A DNA stretch of 37,932 nt from NCBI GenBank assembly GCA_902600395.1, contig CACKJL010000003.1, forward strand, positions 1 to 37,932, in the 5' to 3' direction. Positions within the stretch are counted from its first letter, which is position 1, and every line of letters starts with the position of its first letter. The position numbers were made by a program, and so were the translations under genes. This document shows positions 24,716 to 31,153 of the stretch, one piece after another. The notes beneath the pieces were generated by a model. It searched no databases, had not been told where the DNA came from, and worked only from the letters and a program-made list of their open reading frames with translations. The DNA is from an uncultured Prochlorococcus sp. GTDB taxonomy: Bacteria; Cyanobacteriota; Cyanobacteriia; PCC-6307; Cyanobiaceae.

Positions 24716-24898
24716 ATGGCTAATCCAGATCAAAAAACAATATTAATTGATAATGCTTATGAGGAAATTAAAAACATTTGTATAAATCTTCAAAAAGATA
24801 CTGATGCTTCGAATTTAGAAGTTAAAAGTTTACTAAAACTAATTATGAATGAATGGGAAGAAAAGGAAGAGCAAAAAACTGGTTTTGGATTCAGGTAA
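24716..24898 (+). CDS. 60-aa helical protein, paralogue of 22759-22968
   Basis: Soluble, helical and acidic. AYEEIKNICINLQKDT and the later IMNEWEEKEEQ align with the protein at 22759 (VYELIKEELSELQKET, then IQNEW). It lies directly downstream of the 65-aa membrane protein. A 9-bp inverted repeat (25009-25038) lies about 110 bases beyond its stop. Function unknown. Confidence 0.5.
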   Translation: MANPDQKTILIDNAYEEIKNICINLQKDTDASNLEVKSLLKLIMNEWEEKEEQKTGFGFR

Positions 24899-25008
24899 AG
24901 TTAACAACTTTCTACAAGTGTCTTTGACATCAAATCATTTGAATATGAACAGATTATTTAAAAAATTAAATATTTTTAATTTCACATTTTTTAAAAAGAA
25001 ATTAAAAA

Positions 25009-25038
25009 GGAATGAATCTCAAAAAGGGAATTCATTCC
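25009..25038. repeat. 9-bp inverted repeat, possible terminator
   Basis: GGAATGAAT (25009-25017) and ATTCATTCC (25030-25038) form a perfect stem with a 12-base loop. There is no strong U-run on either side. It lies between the plus-strand gene ending at 24898 and the minus-strand microproteins from 25065 onward, and may terminate either side. Confidence 0.4.
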
Positions 25039-25064
25039 AGATTTAGCATTAGTTTTATCTAGAT

Positions 25065-25106
25065 TTAATTTTTACAATCTAACTCCTCTGGTGGACTGTC
25101 AATCAT
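25065..25106 (-). CDS. possible 13-aa peptide with strong ribosome site
   Basis: On the minus strand GGAGG is followed after six or seven bases by ATG and then MIDSPPEELDCKN and a stop. The good ribosome site (25113-25117) is the only argument for translation. It could be a leader peptide or chance. ATCTAA and TTAGAT flank it as a 6-bp inverted repeat. Confidence 0.2.
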   Translation of the reverse strand: MIDSPPEELDCKN

Positions 25107-25158
25107 TAGATCCCTCCGATTCAACAAGTTAAACTTACGCCTTACTTATAAAGAAAGT

Positions 25159-25180
25159 AAATCAGTAAAAATGCTGATTT
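25159..25180 (-). terminator. terminator of the 33-aa membrane peptide
   Basis: A 7-bp stem (AAATCAG at 25159-25165 with CTGATTT at 25174-25180) lies nine bases past the stop of the minus-strand ORF at 25189. On that strand it is followed by TACTTTCTTT, a U-rich tail. Confidence 0.5.
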
Positions 25181-25188
25181 ATTATTTT

Positions 25189-25290
25189 CTAAAATGTTTG
25201 AATTAAAGTAGTCAATTCTGGTGCATCTAATAAAAGTGCAAAAAATGTAAGCACAACTAATAGAAATATAGAAAAGTAAAATTGAATCAT
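25189..25290 (-). CDS. 33-aa single-helix membrane peptide
   Basis: ATG-started. One hydrophobic helix (IQFYFSIFLLVVLTFFALLL) followed by an acidic and polar end (DAPELTTLIQTF), a layout like one-helix photosynthetic subunits, though none is recognised. A terminator hairpin follows nine bases after the stop, which supports a real transcript. Confidence 0.5.
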   Translation of the reverse strand: MIQFYFSIFLLVVLTFFALLLDAPELTTLIQTF

Positions 25291-25391
25291 AATTCTCAAA
25301 TTACTTAAAAAGAATTTTTTAAGTTGTATAAAATAATGCTTTGTTTACATAATTAAATATCTCTACCTAGACAAGTTTAATTAGAGAGTAA

Positions 25392-25625
25392 TTAAGATGC
25401 TTCAGGAGAAAATATCGTCCTATTTTTTTGCCAATACTCACAGCCTTTAAGTAAATGATCACCCTGTGGTATGCGTTTTTCGTATTTTGGACAGATCAAA
25501 ATAGTAGCAAAAGTTTCTGTAGTGCTGTAGCGAAAGTGATTGCAAGTAATACAAATCTTTGTTCGTTTTCGTTTTAGGGTAGATTCTTTTAAATATTCCC
25601 ATTTTGACGGATTTACCTTGATCAT
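25392..25625 (-). CDS. 77-aa cysteine-containing protein, probable zinc site
   Basis: CITCNHF (about 25-31), LICPKY (about 44) and KGCEYW (about 61) give four cysteines in a CxxC...C...C order, which could bind zinc. The rest is basic. No family recognised. The ATG lies two bases after the stop of the DUF1651 gene upstream on the same strand, so the two form an operon under the promoter at 25942-25970. Confidence 0.55.
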   Translation of the reverse strand: MIKVNPSKWEYLKESTLKRKRTKICITCNHFRYSTTETFATILICPKYEKRIPQGDHLLKGCEYWQKNRTIFSPEAS

Positions 25626-25627
25626 GA

Positions 25628-25918
25628 TTACTGGAATTTATTATTAACAATTTGCCAACCTCCTGAAATTAATTCATTCCATGTTTCACAAGCACACTCA
25701 ATAGAATGAAGTCTAGAATTTTTAATTTGGGCTGGTTCACCTAATTCATTTGCATAGAAAAGATGAGTATATACTTTTAAGTTATTAGATACAGATTTCT
25801 TATAACTCTCAAAAAAAATTAATAAATCACTTTTTTTGTTAAACAACCAGCCAGTTGGGGGGTCAATAAGGCTGCCACGATAAAAATAAGTCCGAACATT
25901 AGCGACTCCTGAAGTCAT
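25628..25918 (-). CDS. DUF1651 protein (copy 1), 96 aa
   Basis: It matches the DUF1651 layout: GWLFNKKSDLLIFFESYKKS, then a YANELGEPAQIKNSRL segment and an ending with A-x-x-x-W-x-x-L-x-x-x-GW (ACETWNELISGGW). The family is restricted, as far as I know, to marine cyanobacteria and has no known function. The protein at 28079 is a paralogue with the same motifs. The starts align at nucleotide level (ATGACT...GGA...GCTAATGT). A sigma-70-type promoter lies 24 bases upstream. Confidence 0.75.
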   Translation of the reverse strand: MTSGVANVRTYFYRGSLIDPPTGWLFNKKSDLLIFFESYKKSVSNNLKVYTHLFYANELGEPAQIKNSRLHSIECACETWNELISGGWQIVNNKFQ

Positions 25919-25941
25919 GAAGATAATACAGTTGTACTATT

Positions 25942-25970
25942 AATATAAATGTACTACTCGTAGACGTCAA
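25942..25970 (-). promoter_or_regulatory. sigma-70-type promoter of DUF1651 operon 1
   Basis: On the minus strand TTGACG (25965-25970) and TATATT (25942-25947) are separated by exactly 17 bases. This places the transcript start about 17 bases before the ATG. The same arrangement with similar flanks (AATACTTGACG, TTAATAGTAC) precedes the second DUF1651 operon. Confidence 0.7.
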
Positions 25971-26109
25971 GTATTCCTTTGGTAATTATTTAAATACTAA
26001 AATTACTATCTAGAAATAATCAGCCGCAAACTTCTTATTTGGTAATAGTGAATACAAGTAACTCCTTGAAAAGAAAAATATCATTTAAAGAGTATCTCAA
26101 AAGAATACA

Positions 26110-26346
26110 ATGTATCGAAATCCCTTCTATTTAGGATGGAACAAAGGTTGGTCTTTTTTATTTTTTTTAGAGGGTGGCATTGCAAAAATTGAAGCAAAAG
26201 GTTTTGGTATTTCTATTACAACAAAAGTTGAGAAAGGAGAATCACCCCTAGAATCTGCGGATAGACTAGTCTTTAAAGAGCAAAGGATTAGAAAATCAAG
26301 ATATTATTCTTGGGTTAAATCTATTAATGAAAAAACAATAAATTAA
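26110..26346 (+). CDS. 78-aa hypothetical protein
   Basis: An aromatic-rich N-terminus (MYRNPFYLGWNKGWSFLFFL) leads into a strand-rich region (GIAKIEAKGFGISITTKVEKG) and a basic helical end (FKEQRIRKSRYYSWVKS). It may be a small membrane-associated or soluble beta protein. No family recognised. ATG start without a clear ribosome site. Confidence 0.5.
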   Translation: MYRNPFYLGWNKGWSFLFFLEGGIAKIEAKGFGISITTKVEKGESPLESADRLVFKEQRIRKSRYYSWVKSINEKTIN

Positions 26347-26415
26347 CCAATCATTCGATTACTAAAGTAATTTGTTGACAATCAATTTAAAATAGAAATT
26401 AATTATTTATTTTTC

Positions 26416-26673
26416 GTGTCCAATAAATTTTATGAATGGTGGAAAAACCATAGAAAAGTTGTAACCTATGGAGCTTTTATAATCTTGTTTGGTTTTTATT
26501 TATCTCCTGTTGTCAAAGAAGCAAAATACAAAAACCAATGTATTAAGTACTCTACTAAAGGAGCTTTAACTAAATTTAATAAAGACGATATAGGAGAAAC
26601 TTTACTACAGGAAACAGGTTTGAACATTGATGAACTAGCAAAGATTGAAGGTTATAAGAATTGCATTAATTAA
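26416..26673 (+). CDS. 85-aa membrane-anchored protein
   Basis: Starts with GTG. A basic aromatic N-terminus (NKFYEWWKNHRKVV), one hydrophobic helix (TYGAFIILFGFYLSPVV) and a soluble C-terminal domain with two cysteines (NQCIKY and KNCIN), probably on the far side of the membrane. The tail includes ETGLNIDELAKIEGYKNC. Family unknown. It lies 31 bases before the 68-aa gene that abuts the truncated ligase, so all may be one operon. Confidence 0.5.
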   Translation: MSNKFYEWWKNHRKVVTYGAFIILFGFYLSPVVKEAKYKNQCIKYSTKGALTKFNKDDIGETLLQETGLNIDELAKIEGYKNCIN

Positions 26674-26704
26674 GAAGTTCGAAAAAATTACGCTGAGTTT
26701 TTAA

Positions 26705-26911
26705 ATGATTAAAGGCATGTTTAAACTTATTTTATTAATATTATTATTTGGATTTATATCAATAAGTCCAAAAACAAGATATTTGGCTGGCATAACTCTA
26801 AAAGAAATTTCTTCATTTCTTTTATGGACTGTTAAATATGAAGATAGAGAAAAATGGATCATAGATAAACCAAGTTGGATACCTAGTCAAAAACTTAAGC
26901 CATCGTATTAA
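26705..26911 (+). CDS. 68-aa protein with N-terminal membrane helix
   Basis: An N-terminal hydrophobic stretch (FKLILLILLFGFISISP) that could be a signal or anchor is followed by a polar region with aromatic residues (LLWTVKYEDREKWIIDKPSW) and the ending LKPSY. Its TAA is directly followed by the ATG of the ligase-domain gene. No family recognised. Confidence 0.5.
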   Translation: MIKGMFKLILLILLFGFISISPKTRYLAGITLKEISSFLLWTVKYEDREKWIIDKPSWIPSQKLKPSY

Positions 26912-27661
26912 ATGAAGACTTTTTTAGAAGAACGAATTGAATGGTATGACGATAATTATAGAAATGGTAATGCTTTAATCTCTGATAAGCAGTTCGACCA
27001 ACTTGAAAAAAATTTATTAAGAACAAACCCTAATTGTGATTACTTTAAAAAGAAAAATAAACTATTTTTACCTTCATTAGAAAAGGATTCAATAGATGAA
27101 TTTTTGAAGGGATTATTAACAGATACCAGATTATTAATTGAACCGAAAATTGATGGTTGTGCTCTTGCTTTGCAATATAGAGATGGCACCTTGGAGAAAG
27201 CAATTTCAAGAAAAGGGGCAGACGTTACTAGTAAACTTATTAAAGTCCAAGACATTCCCAATAATCTCCCTTTACGAGGAGTTCTTCAAGTTAGAGGTGA
27301 ATTATACGCACCCAACCAAAATCCAAATATCTCCCAGAGAATCGCTTCTGGATTTCTAAGAGCTAAAGAAGGATTTTCTGAAAGTCTTAGCTTCTGCGCA
27401 TTTCAAATACTTAATTCAACACTTAACCAATATGAGTCCAAAAAAAGTCTTTCAAAGCTTGGCTTCACGATCCCTCAGGATATTTCATGCAACTTTACAA
27501 GTCAAGTTGAAGTATTTAGAAAACGATGGCTAGAAGGGAAGCTTTTTAGTAAATATCCAACAGATGGAATTGTAGTAAAAATAAATTCTAGAAAATTACA
27601 ATTGATTAGAGAAAAATCAAATTTAGATTATCCTTATTGGCAAGTAGCAATAAAACGTTAA
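26912..27661 (+). CDS. NAD+-type DNA ligase catalytic domain only (truncated LigA/LigB-like)
   Basis: 249 residues covering domain Ia (about 1-55; YDDNYRNGNALISDKQFDQL, the NMN-binding pattern) and the adenylation domain. Motif I is EPKIDG (Lys79), followed by YRDGTLEKAISRKG, VRGELY (about 128-132), and PTDGIVVKI (about 216-224), and it ends right after WQVAIK. The usual TRGDG segment is altered to SRKGAD, more like the YRDGKL-AISRGDG of LigB. The OB, zinc-finger, helix-hairpin-helix and BRCT domains of replicative LigA are absent, although the stop is not at an obvious frameshift. It could adenylate itself, but probably cannot seal DNA efficiently alone. It abuts the genes on both sides. Confidence 0.82.
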   Translation: MKTFLEERIEWYDDNYRNGNALISDKQFDQLEKNLLRTNPNCDYFKKKNKLFLPSLEKDSIDEFLKGLLTDTRLLIEPKIDGCALALQYRDGTLEKAISRKGADVTSKLIKVQDIPNNLPLRGVLQVRGELYAPNQNPNISQRIASGFLRAKEGFSESLSFCAFQILNSTLNQYESKKSLSKLGFTIPQDISCNFTSQVEVFRKRWLEGKLFSKYPTDGIVVKINSRKLQLIREKSNLDYPYWQVAIKR

Positions 27662-27774
27662 TGGAATTAATACACCAGATTTTTCCTACTTGGCATATTT
27701 ACTTGGATATGTTTTTGGTTGGCTTCGCAACTTATGGTTTTCTACGAATTAAGAAAAAAATAAAAACCAAATAA
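27661..27774 (+). CDS. 37-aa single-helix membrane peptide
   Basis: Its ATG overlaps the ligase-domain stop by one base (TAATG), implying translational coupling. One hydrophobic helix (WHIYLDMFLVGFATYGFL) and a very basic tail (RIKKKIKTK) predict the tail on the cytoplasmic side. No family recognised. Confidence 0.5.
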   Translation: MELIHQIFPTWHIYLDMFLVGFATYGFLRIKKKIKTK

Positions 27775-27799
27775 ATTATTCATAAATAAATTTTTTAAA

Positions 27800-27952
27800 T
27801 CATGCGTGATCCTTAAGCATGGATTTAAGTTGTTCACTATCTAATTGTTTAAGATAATTTCTCATTGCCAACCAGGATCTTCTGGTTTCTAACTTTCCAC
27901 TTTGTTTAAATAAATTTGCGGAAACTTGATCTATCAATTCTTTATGAGTCAT
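27800..27952 (-). CDS. 50-aa helical microprotein
   Basis: ATG-started at 27952 (MTHKELIDQVSANLFKQSGK, then RSWLAMRNYLKQLDSEQLKS). Helical, mixed charge, with no membrane segment. The frame is open to 27988, but the start at 27952 overlaps the preceding ORF by only 11 bases and looks like a natural operon junction. Last gene of the second DUF1651 operon. Function unknown. Confidence 0.5.
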   Translation of the reverse strand: MTHKELIDQVSANLFKQSGKLETRRSWLAMRNYLKQLDSEQLKSMLKDHA

Positions 27953-28082
27953 ATTTATATTCTTCATCAAGTTCAATGACAACACCATTAAAAAATTCTG
28001 CTAATAATTTTGATGGGTCTTGTATAGATATCTTTCTATCTAATTTTGATAGTTTTTTTTTGATTGGATTTAAGTTAGTCAT
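27942..28082 (-). CDS. 46-aa microprotein
   Basis: Its ATG overlaps the DUF1651 stop (ATGA), and its stop lies 11 bases inside the next ORF. Basic N-terminus (LNPIKKKLSKLDRKISIQ) and acidic C-terminus (VVIELDEEYKYD), soluble. The precise junctions on both sides support translation. No family recognised. Confidence 0.5.
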   Translation of the reverse strand: MTNLNPIKKKLSKLDRKISIQDPSKLLAEFFNGVVIELDEEYKYDS

Positions 28083-28378
28083 ACTGATTCAGGTAATTCA
28101 AGTTCTTCAAAAGTCCAGCCTTCTAATTGAAGGTCATGCCATTTATCCCAAGCATTATCCAAATACATCTGAGTTGATGATTTAATTGCCATTGGCTCAC
28201 CAAGATCATTTGCATAATATGTATGAGCAAAAATTCTCATACTATTTCTTGGAGATTTTTTATTCTTTATAAATAAAATTAATCTGCTGCGGTCTGGGCT
28301 AAGCAACCAACCACTTGGGGACTCATTACGATAACCGTAAGAAAAATTAGTCCAAACATTAGCTCCTCCTAAAGTCAT
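28079..28378 (-). CDS. DUF1651 protein (copy 2), about 99 aa
   Basis: Shares the DUF1651 motifs with the protein at 25628: SGWLLSPDRSRLILFI, TYYANDLGEPMAIKSS and AWDKWHDLQLEGW. An upstream ATG exists at 28393, but the ATG at 28378 aligns with the start of the paralogue at nucleotide level and gives a normal leader from the shared promoter. It is followed by two overlapping microprotein genes rather than the cysteine protein that follows copy 1. Function unknown. Confidence 0.75.
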   Translation of the reverse strand: MTLGGANVWTNFSYGYRNESPSGWLLSPDRSRLILFIKNKKSPRNSMRIFAHTYYANDLGEPMAIKSSTQMYLDNAWDKWHDLQLEGWTFEELELPESV

Positions 28379-28404
28379 TACTGAGTAATACATGTGTACT
28401 ATTA

Positions 28405-28433
28405 ATTTAAATACATTAGAAATAGATCGTCAA
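28405..28433 (-). promoter_or_regulatory. promoter of DUF1651 operon 2
   Basis: TTGACG on the minus strand (28428-28433) with a weaker TTAAAT -10 (28405-28410) at 17 bases. The flanks AATACTTGACG and TTAATAGTAC are shared with the promoter at 25942-25970. The predicted start lies about 20 bases before the ATG at 28378. Confidence 0.55.
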
Positions 28434-28489
28434 GTATTTTGGCAAATATATTTTTTACCCTGATAGAGTATTAAAACAACTCCGTTATT

Positions 28490-28546
28490 TCTAAAAAATA
28501 AAATACCTATCAAAAGCTTGTTATAACAAGCAGTTTGATAGGTATT
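28490..28546 (-). terminator. strong Rho-independent terminator after the 6S RNA candidate
   Basis: A 13-bp perfect stem (28502-28514 with 28534-28546) encloses a second palindrome GCTTGTTA-TAACAAGC. On the minus strand it is followed by TTTTATTTTTTAG. This ends a transcript coming from the purK side. Confidence 0.85.
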
Positions 28547-28547
28547 A

Positions 28548-28720
28548 CCGGATCCCCGTCAGTTCTCTGCTGCATCGACCTGGAAATGCCAGAAGAGGAT
28601 TCAAAGTGGGCTTTCGTTTCCGATTACAAGATCGGTTTACTACCGCATCACGACAGTCTCCTCATGTCGAAAGAGAGTCAGATCAGAGCACATAAAGAAG
28701 AACTTAACCAAAGATCCAGT
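28548..28720 (-). ncRNA. ssrS: candidate 6S RNA (ssrS/ssaA)
   Basis: A non-coding stretch clearly richer in G/C than its surroundings that folds into one long rod on the minus strand: closing GGATC...GATCC, then AGTTCT...AGAACT, CTCTG...CAGAG and TTTCG...CGAAA, with a terminal hairpin CCGAT...ATCGG. The length of about 175 bases and the bulged rod fit 6S RNA, which binds RNA polymerase holoenzyme as a promoter mimic. As I recall, the cyanobacterial 6S gene lies next to purK, as here. The terminator at 28490-28546 favours the minus strand. Ends are approximate. Confidence 0.65.
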
Positions 28721-28742
28721 GACTTAACTTTAACTTATTTTT

Positions 28743-29933
28743 TTATCCATTTGGAGATGGCCAAATGTCTCTTACCATAGTCAATAAAACTTGTGCCTCA
28801 TCATATCTTTCTGAATGCGTTTGGCCATTTAATAAAAATGTGACATGAGCCATTTTTCTTCCCAGAATTTCTCGAGATTTGCCATAACAATGAATATTAG
28901 AACCCTCAATTTCAGATAACATTTTAATTCTGGTTTCCATTGAGACTGGAAAATTCTTTCTTAATCCCAGTAGATTTATCATAATTGCCCCTTCACAGTT
29001 CATTCTAATTTCAGGTGGTATTATCCCAGAAGAAATGCAAACATATTGATCAAACTGACTTGAAGTACAAGCTTCAATAGAAAAATGAGCTGAGTTATGT
29101 GTTCTAGGAGCTATTTCATTAATTAAAAGACCATTATTTCCATAGAAGAATTCAATAGCTAAAACTCCAACGTAATTAAGTTCATTGACTATTGAAGAGA
29201 AAATATTTATTGCAAATAAGTTCAAATCATATTCATTTGTTCCTGGTGCAAGAACCCAATCACAAACATGGTTTGATTGGAATGTCTCAACTATTGGAAA
29301 GAATCTTATCTTACCGGTCCTATCTCTCGAACCAACAAGAGCCAGTTCTTTTTCATACTCTATCCATTCTTCTATTAACCATTCATCAGAATTATTCTCT
29401 GTTAAAAAAGAATCTAAATCTTCTTTTGTCCTTATTTTTTTATTCCCTTTACCGTCATATCCACCTTTATTTGATTTTGCCATTAGAGGAAAAGTCCAAT
29501 TTTTGATTTCCTCATCCGAGAGATTTTTAAAATCTTCAATACTTATCCATTTTGGACAGGGAATATTCATTCTATCTATTAATTTTTTTTGAGAAAACCT
29601 ATCTACTAATGGCTTAATTGCTTTGAGGCTTGGAACAAAAATATCGTTATTGTCAATTAAATTTAATTTATCAATTTTTATCCATTCATTTTCAAAAATT
29701 ATTTTTTCACACTCATTAATTAATGATTTATTACCTCTTATCTTTAAAGGATCAGCTTCTATGACATGATCCGCTTTTGAACCAGCAGGATCATCACAAG
29801 ATTTTGTTTGCACACACACTTCTAGATTTCTTTTTTTTGCTGCCTCGGTTAACATCAAAGCCAGTTGACCACCTCCAATTATTCCCAGGGAATAATTTTT
29901 CTTAATATCGTTTATATTTTTTTTAAAACTCAT
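28743..29933 (-). CDS. purK: PurK, 5-(carboxyamino)imidazole ribonucleotide synthase
   Basis: 396 residues, ATP-grasp fold. N-terminal GIIGGGQLALMLTEAAKK, central MAKSNKGGYDGKGN (ATP-binding loop), EEWIEYEKELALVGSRD, then NEIAPRTHNSAHFSIEACTSSQFDQ near the metal site. It makes N5-CAIR from AIR, bicarbonate and ATP in purine synthesis, upstream of PurE. Complete. Divergent from aroB with a 128-base intergenic region. The 6S RNA candidate follows directly downstream. Confidence 0.95.
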   Translation of the reverse strand: MSFKKNINDIKKNYSLGIIGGGQLALMLTEAAKKRNLEVCVQTKSCDDPAGSKADHVIEADPLKIRGNKSLINECEKIIFENEWIKIDKLNLIDNNDIFVPSLKAIKPLVDRFSQKKLIDRMNIPCPKWISIEDFKNLSDEEIKNWTFPLMAKSNKGGYDGKGNKKIRTKEDLDSFLTENNSDEWLIEEWIEYEKELALVGSRDRTGKIRFFPIVETFQSNHVCDWVLAPGTNEYDLNLFAINIFSSIVNELNYVGVLAIEFFYGNNGLLINEIAPRTHNSAHFSIEACTSSQFDQYVCISSGIIPPEIRMNCEGAIMINLLGLRKNFPVSMETRIKMLSEIEGSNIHCYGKSREILGRKMAHVTFLLNGQTHSERYDEAQVLLTMVRDIWPSPNG

Positions 29934-30061
29934 AGCATGATTTTATTACCATTTGTAATTCTTAACAACTCAATTTTTAAGGATCTAGAGCTTAGATTTT
30001 GCTAATATATAAAAAATTATTTAATACTAAATATTTATAAATTTTAACTAGGTAATCAATT

Positions 30062-31153
30062 GTGAATAAGAGAAAAATATTAGTTCCATTAGGTGATAAG
30101 TCATACGAAGTAACTCTAGAAGCAGGGATACTGAATAATATCAGCGAAGAACTTTTAAAAATTGGAATAACAAAGAATAGAAAAATACTTGTGATTTCAA
30201 ATGAAGAAATATCAAGTTTGTATGGAGAAAAATTTTTAAATAATTTAAAAGATAATAAATTTCAGGCCAAAATGTTCCTTATCAAGGCTGGAGAATCATA
30301 TAAAAACTTAAAAACCTTAAGTGAAATATATGATGTAGCATTTGAATTTGGCTTAGATAGAAATTCAATAATTATTGCCCTTGGCGGAGGAATTGTTGGA
30401 GATGTAAGTGGTTTTGCAGCTGCGACTTGGCTGAGAGGTATCGAATATATTCAGATTCCAACAACATTATTATCAATGGTTGATTCATCTGTGGGAGGAA
30501 AAACAGGAGTAAATCATCCAAAAGGTAAGAATTTAATTGGAGCTTTCAATCAACCTAAAGCAGTTTTTATTGATCCAGAAACTTTAAAAAGTTTGCCCAA
30601 AAGAGAATTTAGTGCAGGCATGGCCGAAGTAATAAAATACGGAGTAATAAGAGATAAAGAACTTTTCGAATACTTAGAAATTGAAAAAAACAAAAATGAA
30701 CTTATAAATCTCAAAAATGAATATCTAATTAAAATAATTAATAGCTCAATAAAAACAAAGTCTCATATTGTTTCTCAAGACGAACATGAAAATGGTGTTA
30801 GAGCAATATTAAATTATGGTCATTCTTTTGGTCACGTTATTGAAAATTTATGTGGATACGGCAAATTTCTTCATGGTGAGGCAATATCAATTGGTATGAA
30901 TATTGCGGGGAAAATAGCAATTGAGAAAGGGTTATGGTCTAAAGAAGAATTAGAAAGACAGCAAATTCTTTTAGAGAGTTACGATCTTCCTACCAAGATC
31001 CCCAAAATAAATAAAGAAGACGTTCTAACAATACTTATGGGTGATAAAAAAGTTCGTGATGGCAAAATGAGATTTATATTACCGAAAGAAATTGGTGCTG
31101 TTGATATATATGATGATGTAGAAGATTCATTATTTTTAAAGTTTTTTTCTTAA
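30062..31153 (+). CDS. aroB: AroB, 3-dehydroquinate synthase
   Basis: 363 residues with all family hallmarks: GGGIVGDVSGFAAATWLRGI and PTTLLSMVDSSVGGKTGVNHP (NAD+ and substrate loops), then the zinc-ligand segments AEVIKYGVI, NYGHSFGHVIE and LHGEAISIGM. It converts DAHP to 3-dehydroquinate, the second step of the shikimate pathway. The start is GTG at 30062. The last four bases overlap the convergent methyltransferase gene. Confidence 0.97.
   Translation: MNKRKILVPLGDKSYEVTLEAGILNNISEELLKIGITKNRKILVISNEEISSLYGEKFLNNLKDNKFQAKMFLIKAGESYKNLKTLSEIYDVAFEFGLDRNSIIIALGGGIVGDVSGFAAATWLRGIEYIQIPTTLLSMVDSSVGGKTGVNHPKGKNLIGAFNQPKAVFIDPETLKSLPKREFSAGMAEVIKYGVIRDKELFEYLEIEKNKNELINLKNEYLIKIINSSIKTKSHIVSQDEHENGVRAILNYGHSFGHVIENLCGYGKFLHGEAISIGMNIAGKIAIEKGLWSKEELERQQILLESYDLPTKIPKINKEDVLTILMGDKKVRDGKMRFILPKEIGAVDIYDDVEDSLFLKFFS

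Noticed and set aside
24849..25046. 65-codon open frame overlapping the gene at 24716
   Set aside because: Its first part is another frame of a better-supported gene and the rest crosses an inverted repeat; composition is random Lys/Asn/Phe from A/T-rich DNA.
25068..25140. tRNA-like stretch with GATTCAA and an ACTGTCAAT loop
   Set aside because: No cloverleaf: the acceptor and anticodon stems do not pair.
28535..28780. 81-codon plus-strand open frame
   Set aside because: It lies over the G/C-richer, rod-folding 6S RNA candidate and runs into the end of purK; its residue use is not protein-like.
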